From contig DATBAT010000373.1 of NCBI GenBank assembly GCA_036271375.1, positions 1 to 64,000 of the forward strand: a stretch of DNA of 64,000 nt, read 5' to 3'. A model generated the notes under the pieces. The model saw only the letters and a list, made by a program, of their open reading frames with translations. It searched no databases and was not told where the DNA came from. Positions 24,555-33,499 of the stretch are shown piece by piece (within the stretch, counting starts at the first letter, position 1; the number at the start of each line of letters is the position of its first letter). The position numbers and the translations under genes are program-made. This DNA is from DATBAT01 sp036271375 (GTDB lineage: Bacteria > Acidobacteriota > Terriglobia > Terriglobales > Acidobacteriaceae).

Positions 24555-25197
24555 CTGCCTCATCGTTGACGATCACCGGCTGTTTCGTGACGGGATCCGC
24601 CAGTTGCTGGCCGGAGACCCGGAAATCGAAGTGGTCGGCGAAGCCAACGATGCGTCAGAAGCGTTGGAGAAGGTAGGCGACCTCGTCCCGGACATCGTGT
24701 TGATGGACGTAGGCATGCCGGGCCTCTCCAGCTTTGAGGCCGCGCGATTGATCGACAGGAACTGGCCTGGCACTCGTGTCATCTTTCTAACGATGTATGA
24801 GGATGAGGAATATCTGCTGCAAGCTTTGGACGCAGGCGGCTCGGGATACATGTTGAAAGACGTGCCGGCGCCGGAATTGCTGGAGGCGGTGCGCGAAGTT
24901 TCTCGCGGACGGAAATATCTGAGTCCGAGAGTGCTGGAGAAAGTCTTGAACCCGCAGGAAGAGCAGGGCCCGCGCACGACGCGCTTCGACTCATTGACTC
25001 CGCGCGAGCGGGAAATTGTGAAGATGCTGGCGGAAGGCCGCTCGGTCAAAGAGACGGCGAATTCGCTTTCTTTGAGCGCGAAAACAGTTGAGGCTCACAA
25101 GTTCAACCTGATGCGCAAATTGCAGATCCACAACACCGCCCAGTTAGTGACGTACGCCATCCAGAAAAAGATCGTTCACATGCCGCTAGGCGCGTAA
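24544..25197 (+). CDS. NarL/FixJ-family response regulator
   Basis: A 217-residue regulator. The receiver domain has the acidic pair DD (9-10), the phosphorylation site Asp55 in IVLMDVGMPG, Thr/Ser in FLTMY and Lys in YMLKDVPAPE. The LuxR-type HTH is at about residues 146-205 (SLTPREREIVKMLAEGRSVK, with KTVEAHKFNLMRKLQI). I chose the ATG at 24544, 11 bases inside the kinase gene, because the upstream codons do not fit the family. It is the partner of the NarX-like kinase. Target promoters are unknown. Confidence 0.94.
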   Translation: MPINCLIVDDHRLFRDGIRQLLAGDPEIEVVGEANDASEALEKVGDLVPDIVLMDVGMPGLSSFEAARLIDRNWPGTRVIFLTMYEDEEYLLQALDAGGSGYMLKDVPAPELLEAVREVSRGRKYLSPRVLEKVLNPQEEQGPRTTRFDSLTPREREIVKMLAEGRSVKETANSLSLSAKTVEAHKFNLMRKLQIHNTAQLVTYAIQKKIVHMPLGA

Positions 25198-25350
25198 ACG
25201 ATAATTGTGTGGGGTGGACACTGCCGCTCCCCGAACCCGTCCACGCGAAGTCATCACTACAGGCGAGGTCCTTGCCACGCGCCAGTCGGACAAGAGTGTC
25301 CGACCCACATCCCCTGCTACACTTTTCTCCACCACTTGGAGACAACCGCC

Positions 25351-26007
25351 ATGTCCACCCCCACTCCACGTACTCGCGTGATTCGCGAGCCGGAACGCGG
25401 AGTTTATGACCGCGAATCCGCCTACCAGATTCTTGATGAAGCCTTCATCTGCCACGTGGGTTTCGCAGTCGACGGACAGCCCTACGTGATCCCGACCTCG
25501 TATGGCCGCGAGGGCGACGTCCTCTACATTCACGGATCTGCCGCCAGCCGCATGCTCAAGCGCATCGATGAAGGTATCCCGGTTTGCATCACTGTGACTT
25601 TGTTGGATGGATTGGTGCTGGCGAGGTCCCTGTTCAATCACTCGATGAATTACCGGTCAGTAGTCGTGCTGGGCACGGCGACCGCCGTAAGGGAACAGAC
25701 GGAAAAAGTTGCTGCGTTGAAGGTTCTGTCCGATCACATCCTGCCGCAACGCTGGGAAGCCGCCCGCCAACCTAACGAAAAGGAACTGAAAGCCACGACG
25801 GTGCTGCGTGTTCCCATCGAAGAATTTTCTGCCAAAGTGCGACAAGGATCAGCGGTGGACGACGAGCCTGATTACAGCTTTCCAGTCTGGGCCGGGGTCC
25901 TCCCACTGGAAACCTTGCCTGGAGACCCAATCAAAGACGCCCGGCTTGATCCTGCAATCGTGGTGCCTGACTACGTGAAATCCTATTCGCGAAAAAAGCG
26001 TATGTAG
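25351..26007 (+). CDS. pyridoxamine 5'-phosphate oxidase-like flavin-binding protein (NimA-related)
   Basis: This 218-residue split-barrel flavoprotein has TRVIREPERGVYDRESAYQI followed by LDEAFICHVGFAVDGQPYVI, PTSYGREGDVLYIHGSAAS and CITVTLLDGLVLARSLFNHS, the hallmark order of the PNPOx/NimA group annotated as nitroimidazole reductase-like. Members reduce quinones, F420 or nitro compounds, or bind heme. Substrate is unknown here. The ATG at 25351 is chosen over the longer frame because TTGGAGACA lies upstream. Its TAG stop lies inside a palindromic repeat that begins at the gene end. Confidence 0.84.
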   Translation: MSTPTPRTRVIREPERGVYDRESAYQILDEAFICHVGFAVDGQPYVIPTSYGREGDVLYIHGSAASRMLKRIDEGIPVCITVTLLDGLVLARSLFNHSMNYRSVVVLGTATAVREQTEKVAALKVLSDHILPQRWEAARQPNEKELKATTVLRVPIEEFSAKVRQGSAVDDEPDYSFPVWAGVLPLETLPGDPIKDARLDPAIVVPDYVKSYSRKKRM

Positions 26008-26070
26008 AGAAGTAGCTCCGCTAGCCTCGAATCGGCTCTGCGTAAGACGTTGCGAAGCAACGTTTCTACA
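26003..26070. repeat. dispersed palindromic repeat, copy 1
   Basis: TGTAGAGA at the left end pairs with the ACGTTTCTACA end, and the right part contains ACGTTGC-GAA-GCAACGT. The stop codon of the preceding gene is inside the repeat. A second, related copy occurs after nusA. Confidence 0.7.
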
Positions 26071-26167
26071 TAGGTTCGTTGTTGTCCCTCAAGAACCTAT
26101 TGCAAGACCGCATCTTCCGCGATAGAGTCCCCAGTCATCTTCCCAGTTGTGGAAGTAAGGGAGGCGT

Positions 26168-27904
26168 ATGCCCACTTCTCGCTCTGTAACCGCCGCATTC
26201 TTTGTAGCTCTATTCGCATCAGCCTTAGGGGCTCAAGCCCCGGACACAAGTCAACAGCCGCCTCCTACAATTCGTGTGACCACCAAGCTGGTGTTAGTCG
26301 ACGTTGTGGTGACTGACAAGAGCGGCAAAAAAGTGACCGGCCTCAAGGCCGAAGACTTTGTGTTGCAGGAGAAAGGCAAGACGCAGAAAATCGCGTTGTT
26401 TACTCCGCCAACCGACGCCAAAGCCTCCGAGTCGCCCCAGCTTGGCCCGGGAATTCTCTCCAACCGCCCGGAGTTCCGCAATTCCGGAGGCCCGCCGACG
26501 GTGCTGGTGCTGGATGCGGCCAACGCCGAGTTCAAAGATCAGGCGTACGCCCGCCAACAGATGCTGAAGTTTGTGAAAGAGCAATACAAGCCGGGTCAAC
26601 GTGTAGCCATCTTTACGCTGACCAACTCTCTGAACTTGTTGCAAGACTTCACCAGTGATCCTGAGGTCTTGAAAAAGGCGCTCGAAATTTACCACCCGCA
26701 ACAGCCCGAGTTGGCGAAGGCGCCAGCGCCTCCCGCAACCAATAGCCTCGGTGCGGTCAATGGGGGACGGGGAGCAGAGGCGACTGCGGCGCTGGTGAAC
26801 GCACTGAGAAGTTTTCAGGATGTTCAGCTCAGCTATCAGACGGAACGCCGGGTCGATATCACTTTGCAGGCCATGCGATCCCTGTCGCGCATGTTGTCCG
26901 GCATTCCCGGAAGGAAAAATATCGTCTGGGTCACCGCCGCATTCCCCTTCAGCTTGATACCGGGAAACCGGTCAGTCAGCGAAGCGGAGCTTGAGGAAAG
27001 CTTGCCCACGATTAGTCCATTGGGGCTGGGTGCGCGGTCTGCCGGCTCAGCCGCCAGCAATGACCGCGGCCTCCACCTCATGGAGGTGCGTCAGGTACAG
27101 TCGCAACTAGCCAGCGCACAGATCGCGATTTATCCGATTGACGCTCGCGGGCTGATGACCGCCGTGGATCCGATTGAGGAACAAAAGGACAACGGCGGTC
27201 CTTACAACTTTGGCGGAGCCGCAGAGGTCCGCATGTCGGATGCGCAAGCCAGCCAGGAAACCATGCGAGAAATGGCGAGCGAAACCGGCGGCATCGCCTA
27301 CGTCAACCAGAACGAAATTGAGATTGGAGTTGTCAACGCGCTCGCCGATTCCTCGTCTTCGTACACCCTTGGCTACTATCCGGAGGATAAGAAGTGGGAC
27401 GGTAAGTACCGCTCCCTCAAGATCAAGATGAATCACGACGGCATGGAAGCGCGTTATCGCCGGGGATATTTCGCCGTCGATCCATCGAACGTGAAGGACC
27501 GAAAACCCGACCAGGAAGTCGCGGAAGCTCTCGCGGACCGCGCCCCCGACACGCAGGTGACCTTCAGCGCCCAGGTCAAGCCTGCCAACAACGGCAAGAT
27601 CAACGTCACTTTTCTGGTAGACCCCAACACCATCTCGGTGGAGGACGCTTCCGGCGGCGGCAAAAAAGTGAATATTGTTTTTTACGCCACGCTGTTCGCG
27701 CCCGACGGCAAAATGCTCGGCAACTTAAGTCAGAAAGTCGATCAGGCGTTCGACGCCGCCACCTACGAGAAAATCCAGAAGCAGGGAATTCTCCTGCAAA
27801 TGGACCTCGACGCCAAGCCGGGAGATAGCAACGAAGTGCGCTTGGTCGTCCGCGACAACCGGACCGGCTTCATGGGCACGTTGAATGGGACGGTACCGCG
27901 ATAG
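26168..27904 (+). CDS. secreted VWFA-domain protein of the acidobacterial type
   Basis: This 578-residue protein has a signal peptide (about residues 1-22), a beta-rich domain with TTKLVLVDVVVTDKSGKKVT and KAEDFVLQEKGKTQKIALF, and a VWA-like domain from about residue 108. It is of the type found in many copies in Acidobacteriota (family TIGR03436, from knowledge). The MIDAS-like site is TVLVLDAANAEFKDQAY: Asp116 is present, but the Ser positions of DxSxS are Ala118 and Ala120, so metal binding is probably weak. The C-terminal part has SSYTLGYYPEDKKWDGKYRS and a further beta domain. An AGGGAGGCGT ribosome site precedes the ATG. It is likely surface or periplasmic, with unknown partner. Confidence 0.86.
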   Translation: MPTSRSVTAAFFVALFASALGAQAPDTSQQPPPTIRVTTKLVLVDVVVTDKSGKKVTGLKAEDFVLQEKGKTQKIALFTPPTDAKASESPQLGPGILSNRPEFRNSGGPPTVLVLDAANAEFKDQAYARQQMLKFVKEQYKPGQRVAIFTLTNSLNLLQDFTSDPEVLKKALEIYHPQQPELAKAPAPPATNSLGAVNGGRGAEATAALVNALRSFQDVQLSYQTERRVDITLQAMRSLSRMLSGIPGRKNIVWVTAAFPFSLIPGNRSVSEAELEESLPTISPLGLGARSAGSAASNDRGLHLMEVRQVQSQLASAQIAIYPIDARGLMTAVDPIEEQKDNGGPYNFGGAAEVRMSDAQASQETMREMASETGGIAYVNQNEIEIGVVNALADSSSSYTLGYYPEDKKWDGKYRSLKIKMNHDGMEARYRRGYFAVDPSNVKDRKPDQEVAEALADRAPDTQVTFSAQVKPANNGKINVTFLVDPNTISVEDASGGGKKVNIVFYATLFAPDGKMLGNLSQKVDQAFDAATYEKIQKQGILLQMDLDAKPGDSNEVRLVVRDNRTGFMGTLNGTVPR

Positions 27905-27986
27905 ATGCACCCGGGTAGAGCCGGGAGACGACGTTGCTACCCTTCTATTGCCTCGAAAACCCCGCTTTTGTGAGGTTCTTCCCGGT

Positions 27987-28015
27987 TTGTCTTTTGCCGG
28001 AGCCGGGCGTATATT
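27987..28015 (+). promoter_or_regulatory. probable promoter of the rimP operon
   Basis: TTGTCT (27987-27992) and TATATT (28010-28015) are separated by exactly 17 bp, matching 4/6 and 5/6 of the sigma-70 consensus. The leader would then contain the rimP hairpin. Confidence 0.55.
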
Positions 28016-28064
28016 CATAGCTGGAACTGTTGTGTAGTACCACGACTTTTGGCGGAACACACCA

Positions 28065-28085
28065 GTGGGCGCAAGCCCACTTTTT
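28065..28085 (+). promoter_or_regulatory. rimP leader hairpin (attenuator-like)
   Basis: GTGGGC-GCAA-GCCCAC forms a perfect 6-bp stem with a GNRA loop, followed directly by TTTTT. It lies 52 bases before the rimP start codon. Terminator-like hairpins of this form before rimP are known in many bacteria as the rimP leader. Here it may act as an attenuator for the whole rimP-nusA-infB operon. Confidence 0.65.
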
Positions 28086-28136
28086 AGTTTGTTCTCAAAT
28101 CGGTACTGCGGCTCAATTCCCCAAGTAATTGATTTA

Positions 28137-28631
28137 ATGGCACTTGAGATCGAGCGGGTGCGGGAAATCGCGGAACGCGTCGCCCTTTCCAGCGGATTGG
28201 AATTGGTCGAAGTTGAATTCCGTGGTGGCGGCAAAAGCCGCATGCTGCGCATCTTCATCGACAAACAGGGCGGGGTAACGCACGAAGACTGCGCCAACCT
28301 TAGCCGCGAAGTCGGCACCATTCTGGATGTCGAGGACGCGGTGCCGGGGGCGTACGTGCTGGAGGTTTCCTCTCCAGGCCTCGACCGAAAATTATCGAGG
28401 GCGGCGGACTTCGAGCGGTTCGTCGGCAGTCGGGTCAAGCTGATGACGCGCGATCCGCTGAACGGCAATCGCCACTTCGAGGGGCGGTTGGAAGCTTTTC
28501 AGGACGGGCGGATCACGTTAGATCTCGCGCCTCCCAAGAACAAGAAGAAACCGCAAGCTGCGGCTGGGCCCCAGCAGTTGGAGATCGCACTCGATAACGT
28601 CGAGAAAGCGAACTTAGTACCCGAGATCTAG
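28137..28631 (+). CDS. rimP: ribosome maturation factor RimP
   Basis: This 164-residue 30S assembly factor starts MALEIERVREIAERVALSSG. The N-terminal alpha/beta domain contains LELVEVEFRGGGKSRMLRIF, the HEDCANLSREVGTILDVED motif and YVLEVSSPGLDRKL (about residues 80-95). The C-terminal SH3-like domain is FVGSRVKLMTR and GRLEAFQDGRITLDLA, with a KNKKK insertion before the last strand. The reading frame runs upstream to 28065 through the leader hairpin, but the ATG at 28137 fits the family. It opens the rimP-nusA-infB cluster. Confidence 0.93.
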   Translation: MALEIERVREIAERVALSSGLELVEVEFRGGGKSRMLRIFIDKQGGVTHEDCANLSREVGTILDVEDAVPGAYVLEVSSPGLDRKLSRAADFERFVGSRVKLMTRDPLNGNRHFEGRLEAFQDGRITLDLAPPKNKKKPQAAAGPQQLEIALDNVEKANLVPEI

Positions 28632-28770
28632 TTTCGAGTTTCTGGTTTCGAGTTTCGCGAAGGTTTGAAACTGGAAGCTCGAGACGGTTGTAACTCAGAG
28701 AACTTGGTGCCAGGAATTTAGTTTCAAAGTTGCAAGTTTCGCGAAACTGGAAACCCGAAACCTGAAACTG
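28631..28770. repeat. GTTTC-rich spacer repeat between rimP and nusA
   Basis: The spacer is built almost wholly from copies of GTTTCGAGTTTC-type units and their complements (GAAACTGGAA, GAAACCTGAAACT). It includes a perfect 14-bp palindrome AGTTTCGCGAAACT at 28735-28748. Confidence 0.6.
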
Positions 28771-28789
28771 GTGTCACCCAGGAAAGATT

Positions 28790-30280
28790 ATGGCAAGTGA
28801 GCTCTACAACACCATTGACGCCTTAAGCCGGGAGAAGGGCATCGATCCGAAGATTGTAGTGGGCGCGGTGGAAGACGCGATTGTCGTCGCCACCCGCAAA
28901 TACTACAAGACCCAGGAAAACCTTCGCGCCGAGCTGGACAAAGAAACGGGGAAGATCCGCGCCTTTGCGGTGAGGGTGGTGGTCGAGGGGCCGGAACAAG
29001 TAGAAGACCCCGTCTTGCAAATCTCTCTGGAAGACGCGCGCAAGCTCAATGCCGAGGTTGAAGTTGGCGGGGAAGTGTACTTCGCCAAGGAAACCGAAGG
29101 CATTCTCGGACGCATTGCCGCGCAACTCGCCAAGCAGGTGATTTTCCAGAAGGTTCGCGAGGCCGAGCGCGATACGGTTTACAACGAGTACATCGGGCGC
29201 GTCAACGAAATCGTAAACGCGACGGTGAAGCGCATTGAAGGCCCGGACGTCATTTTCGATATCGGCAAAGCCGAAGCCCGCATGCCGCGCAAGGAACAGT
29301 CGCGCCTAGAATCGTTCGCCATCGGCGAGCGTGTCCGCGTGACCATCGCGCGTGTGGAACGCGCTTCGAAGGGGCCGGGCGTTGTGGTTTCGCGCGCCGC
29401 GCCGGAGTTAGTGCAGCACTTATTCCAGACCGAAGTTCCTGAAATCTACGACGGCACTGTAGTGATTCGCGCCATCGCGCGCGAGGCCGGAGAGCGCACT
29501 AAGATCGCTGTCATGTCCAAAGACAAGGACGTCGACGCAGTGGGCGCCTGTGTGGGTATGAAGGGTATGCGCGTTCAGTCGATCATCCGTGAACTGCGCG
29601 GCGAAAAGATCGATATCATCGAGTACCACGAAGACGCCGTCACGTTCGCCGAGAAAGCATTGCAGCCGGCGAAAGTCAGCCGCGTCACTGTGGTCGATTC
29701 GTCCGACAAGCACTTAGAGGTTGTGGTCGACGACAGTCAGCTCTCGCTTGCCATCGGCAAGAAGGGACAGAACGTTCGCCTGGCCGCCAAGCTTTTGGGA
29801 TGGAAGATCGACATCAAGAGCGAGGAAGAGAAGCGTCAGGAAGTCGAACTGCAGATGTCGGCCCTGGTCACGCCGAGCTACACCCCGCTGGAAAGCGTTC
29901 CCGGCCTCGGTGACGGATTGGTCGAAAAGCTGGGCGCAGCCGGGGTTACCACGGTCGAAGCCCTGGCCGACATGACGCCCGAGCAGCTCGAAGCTATTGA
30001 AGGAATTGGCCCCAAAACAGTGGAAAAAATCAGTTTGGCGGTCAATAATTACTTCGCCACACTGGACGGTGGCGAGGTAATCTCCGAACTGCCCGAGGGA
30101 GAAGCGCTTCCTGAGCAGGAAGGGACGTCGCTGGAAGAGGGCGCGGTCGCCGAAGAATCCGGCGAAGCGATTGAAGTAGCCGCCTCGGAAGAAGTTCAGG
30201 CGGAGCAGTCGGCTGAAGAAGCATCGCCTGCGGAAGAAGTAGTCGCGGCAGAACCCAGCACGGAAGAACACAAAGAATAA
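28790..30280 (+). CDS. nusA: transcription termination/antitermination factor NusA
   Basis: A 496-residue RNA polymerase-associated factor. Domains: NusA N-terminal domain (about 1-130, LYNTIDALSREKGIDPKIVV), S1 RNA-binding (135-200, GRVNEIVNATVKRIEGPDV), KH1 and KH2 (about 205-350, with GACVGMKGMRVQSIIRELRG and AIGKKGQNVRLAAKLLGWKI). A single helix-hairpin-helix C-terminal region (SVPGLGDGLVEKLGAAGVTT, EGIGPKTVEKI) follows. The last ~65 residues are extremely Glu/Ala-rich, longer and more acidic than in E. coli. A GGAAAG site precedes the ATG. Confidence 0.95.
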   Translation: MASELYNTIDALSREKGIDPKIVVGAVEDAIVVATRKYYKTQENLRAELDKETGKIRAFAVRVVVEGPEQVEDPVLQISLEDARKLNAEVEVGGEVYFAKETEGILGRIAAQLAKQVIFQKVREAERDTVYNEYIGRVNEIVNATVKRIEGPDVIFDIGKAEARMPRKEQSRLESFAIGERVRVTIARVERASKGPGVVVSRAAPELVQHLFQTEVPEIYDGTVVIRAIAREAGERTKIAVMSKDKDVDAVGACVGMKGMRVQSIIRELRGEKIDIIEYHEDAVTFAEKALQPAKVSRVTVVDSSDKHLEVVVDDSQLSLAIGKKGQNVRLAAKLLGWKIDIKSEEEKRQEVELQMSALVTPSYTPLESVPGLGDGLVEKLGAAGVTTVEALADMTPEQLEAIEGIGPKTVEKISLAVNNYFATLDGGEVISELPEGEALPEQEGTSLEEGAVAEESGEAIEVAASEEVQAEQSAEEASPAEEVVAAEPSTEEHKE

Positions 30281-30284
30281 GAAG

Positions 30285-30354
30285 TGTAGAGACGTAGCTC
30301 GGCTCCGTCGCAGCGGCACGAACGCTGCTCGAGACGTAGCGAAGCAACGTCTCC
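30285..30354. repeat. dispersed palindromic repeat, copy 2
   Basis: It starts 4 bases after the nusA stop. TGTAGAGACGTAGC at one end is nearly complementary to GCAACGTCTCCAC at the other, and the right part shares GACGT-GCGAAGCAACGT-TC with the copy at 26 kb. Confidence 0.68.
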
Positions 30355-30469
30355 ACGCGAAAAGCACGAGACTAAAAACATGCGATTCACATCGCGAGCA
30401 TTGGGATACTGACTCCGTGAGGTTGCTATGAAGACTTAGCGGGACAGTCCAAGAGGAAAGATAGGGCGG

Positions 30470-33346
30470 ATGAGCAAGATTCGAATCAACGATCTGGCTA
30501 GAGAACTGGAAGTCAAAAGCAGGGCCATTCTCGACGCACTCACAGCGGTCGGCGTAACCGAGAAGAAGACGCACTCCAGTTCCATTGAAGAACACGAAGC
30601 GGCGAAGGTCCGGGCGCATTTCCGCTCGTCCAGCGAATCGCAAGTGTCAAACAAGAGCGCCCGCAGCAGCCGCGTCGAGCCAGACGAAATCAAGACCAAG
30701 ATCGATCTTTCCCACATATCGAAGCCCGGAGATGTCCTGAAGGCAATCATCAGCAAGCAACAGCCTGCGGCCCCTGTAACTCCGCCACCCGCGCCGCCGC
30801 GTCCTACACTTCCACCGGTTACTGTCGAAGTAAAGACCGCCGCTCCCGCGCCCACCGCGACGGTTACGCCCACTGCTCCCAAGCCTCCGGCAGCGCCACC
30901 ACCGCCTGCGCCGCGCATGATTTTGCCGCACACCGGGCCGCGTCCCGTCAATGTAGTTCCGCCACCACCTGCGCCGCCTCAACCACAAGCTCCGCCGCCA
31001 GTTGCGGTGCAGCCGCCCCCGGTAGTGGCCGCGCCGACCGCTACGATTACGCCCGTAGCGCCGCGTCCGGCAGCGCCACCAGTTCCGGGCCAGACGGCTG
31101 CCCCTACTGTTCGTCCGGGAATGCCGATCGCCAGCCGGCCTGCGCCGCGCATGATCATGCCGCAGACCGGACCGCGTCCGGTGTACAAGGCACCGATTCC
31201 GCCGCAAGCCGCCGCCGGAGCGCCGGTTCGTCCGGTGCCTGGGCGTCCTGTCCCCGGCCAGCCGATTTTTCAGCGTCCCCGTCCAGGTGGCGCTCCGATG
31301 GGTACGCGGCCTCCGCTTCGTCCGGGAGAGCGCCGTCCCATGCATCCCACGCGGTCATCGCCGACCGGGACCCGTCCCCTGGGTGTTGGTCCAGGACCGG
31401 GCATGCCGCCGCCGGGACCAGTGCGTCCCGGAAGCCGCCCCGGAGCGCCCGCGCGCCGACCTGGCCAGCGCTATGTTCCGCGCGGAATAAAAGAAGGCCC
31501 AATGAAGGGCTACACTCCGCCACCGCGGATGTCGCTCTCCAACGAGCCTGCGCCAATCACGCGCAGCATCACAATCACCGAAGGCATCAGCGTTAAGGAT
31601 CTCGCGGAGAAGCTCGATATCCGCGCGAAAGATTTGATCGCGCGTCTGTTGTCGCGCGGCGCATTCGCGACCATCAACCAGAACCTGGATCCGGAGCTCG
31701 CCATCGAGATGGCGCGCTTCTTCGGCGCCGATACCAACGTCATCACCTTCGAAGAGAACCAGGCGAAGGAAGTCGAAGAAGGCACAACCGAGAGCACCGC
31801 GCCGGAAACCGGAACGCGTCCGCCCGTCGTCACCATCATGGGCCACGTCGATCACGGTAAGACGACGCTGCTCGACTCCATCCGCCTCACCAACGTTGCC
31901 GGCGGAGAAGCCGGAGGAATCACCCAGCACATCGGCGCCTACAAAGTTGCGGTCGTCGATAAGCAGTCTCCCGCATACGGACGCCAGATCGTTTTCCTCG
32001 ATACGCCGGGTCACGAAGCCTTCACCCGCATGCGTTCGCGCGGAGCGAAAGCGACGGACATCGTTGTTCTCGTTGTCGCAGCCGACGACGGCGTGATGCC
32101 ACAGACCATTGAAGCTATCGATCACGCGCACGCGGCCGAAGTGCCGATCATTGTTGCGGTAAATAAGATCGACAAACCTGGCGCGCTACCTGACCGCGTG
32201 AAAAAGCAACTGGCGGATCGCGGCCTGATGCCGGAAGACTGGGGCGGCACCACGGTATTCGTCGACGTCTCGGCGAAACAGAAAACCAACCTCAATCTGT
32301 TGATGGAAATGATCTGCCTGGTCGCCGACCTGCAAGAACTCAAGGCCACGGCCGACCGCCCGGCAACCGGTGTAGTGCTCGAAGCCAAGCTTGATCGCGG
32401 ACGCGGTCCCGTGGCCACAGTCCTGGTGCAAAACGGAACCTTGCGCGCCAGCGACAACTTTGTAGTCGGCAACGTGTACGGCAAAGTTCGCGCCATGCTC
32501 GATGACCGCGGCAACACAATCGAAGAAGCGCCACCGTCTACACCTGTCGAAATTCTCGGCTTGGAAGCTTTACCGCAGGCTGGCGATCAATTCGTGGTCG
32601 TCGCCGATCGCGACCGGGCTCGCGGAATTTCCGAGTACCGCGAAGCCAAGGCGCGCGAAGCTACCCTGGCCAAGAGTTCCCGCGTATCGCTCGAAGGCCT
32701 GGCGGAACAGATCAAATCCGCTGGAACGAAAGAACTCAACATCATTCTCAAGGGCGATGTCCAGGGGTCGATCGAAGTCCTTAGCGACCTTCTGACCAAG
32801 CTCTCGAACGACAAAGTCCGCCTCAAGCTGTTGCGTGCGGGCGTTGGCGCTATCACCGAAAGCGACGTGCTGCTGGCGTCGGCGTCGAATGCCATCGTCA
32901 TCGGCTTCAACGTCCGGCCGCAGCGTAACGCACAAGAAGTGGCCGATCAGGAGAAAGTTGACATCCGCCTGCACTCGATCATTTACGAGCTACAGGACGA
33001 GATCAAGCGCGCCATGACCGGCCTGCTCGATCCGGTACTCAAAGAGACCTACCAGGGCCGCGCCGACGTGAAAGAAACTTTCCGCATCCCGAAGATGGGT
33101 ACCATCGCCGGATGCCAGGTTTCGGACGGCATCATCAAGCGCGACTCCGAAGTACGGTTACTGCGCGACGGCGTGCAGGTTTTCAAAGGCAAAGTCGGAT
33201 CGCTGCGCCGCTTCAAAGACGACGCCAGCGAAGTCCGCAACGGCATGGAGTGCGGTATCTCCATCGCAGGCTACGGCGACATCAAGGCCGGCGACGTGAT
33301 CGAAGCCTTCCTGACGGAGAAGATAGCGGCGGAAGCGATAGCGTAA
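30470..33346 (+). CDS. infB: translation initiation factor IF-2
   Basis: A 958-residue GTPase that places fMet-tRNA on the 30S subunit. Order: IF2 N-terminal domain (about 1-50, SKIRINDLARELEVKSRAIL), a very long Pro/Ala/Arg-rich linker (about 95-345), a second IF2_N-like domain (SITITEGISVKDLAEKLDIR, about 368-430) and the GTPase domain. The GTPase motifs are GHVDHGKTT, DTPGHEAF and NKIDKPG. C-terminal beta-barrel domains complete it. The linker holds two copies of PAPRMI-PxTGPRPV, coded by 45-base near-repeats at 30906-30950 and 31140-31184. Start ATG at 30470, 189 bp after nusA. Confidence 0.96.
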   Translation: MSKIRINDLARELEVKSRAILDALTAVGVTEKKTHSSSIEEHEAAKVRAHFRSSSESQVSNKSARSSRVEPDEIKTKIDLSHISKPGDVLKAIISKQQPAAPVTPPPAPPRPTLPPVTVEVKTAAPAPTATVTPTAPKPPAAPPPPAPRMILPHTGPRPVNVVPPPPAPPQPQAPPPVAVQPPPVVAAPTATITPVAPRPAAPPVPGQTAAPTVRPGMPIASRPAPRMIMPQTGPRPVYKAPIPPQAAAGAPVRPVPGRPVPGQPIFQRPRPGGAPMGTRPPLRPGERRPMHPTRSSPTGTRPLGVGPGPGMPPPGPVRPGSRPGAPARRPGQRYVPRGIKEGPMKGYTPPPRMSLSNEPAPITRSITITEGISVKDLAEKLDIRAKDLIARLLSRGAFATINQNLDPELAIEMARFFGADTNVITFEENQAKEVEEGTTESTAPETGTRPPVVTIMGHVDHGKTTLLDSIRLTNVAGGEAGGITQHIGAYKVAVVDKQSPAYGRQIVFLDTPGHEAFTRMRSRGAKATDIVVLVVAADDGVMPQTIEAIDHAHAAEVPIIVAVNKIDKPGALPDRVKKQLADRGLMPEDWGGTTVFVDVSAKQKTNLNLLMEMICLVADLQELKATADRPATGVVLEAKLDRGRGPVATVLVQNGTLRASDNFVVGNVYGKVRAMLDDRGNTIEEAPPSTPVEILGLEALPQAGDQFVVVADRDRARGISEYREAKAREATLAKSSRVSLEGLAEQIKSAGTKELNIILKGDVQGSIEVLSDLLTKLSNDKVRLKLLRAGVGAITESDVLLASASNAIVIGFNVRPQRNAQEVADQEKVDIRLHSIIYELQDEIKRAMTGLLDPVLKETYQGRADVKETFRIPKMGTIAGCQVSDGIIKRDSEVRLLRDGVQVFKGKVGSLRRFKDDASEVRNGMECGISIAGYGDIKAGDVIEAFLTEKIAAEAIA

Positions 33347-33349
33347 GAA

Positions 33350-33499
33350 GGTCGTTGGTCGGTCGTTCTTGGTCGTTGGCCCTAAGCCGATGGCTTTTGC
33401 CGGTGCCCTAAAAATCAATCGTCCCGGGCGAAGCCGAAGGACCTTGTGTCCCCCCCCGCCGTGGAAGACCCCAACGGCCAAAGACCAACGACGAACGAC
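33350..33499. repeat. GGTCGTTGG-type inverted repeat between infB and DUF503
   Basis: Left arm 33350-33381 contains three GGTCGTT units. Right arm 33476-33499 (GGCCAAAGACCAACG, then ACGAACGAC) is its near-complement. The middle includes a run of eight C (33450-33457). Confidence 0.62.
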
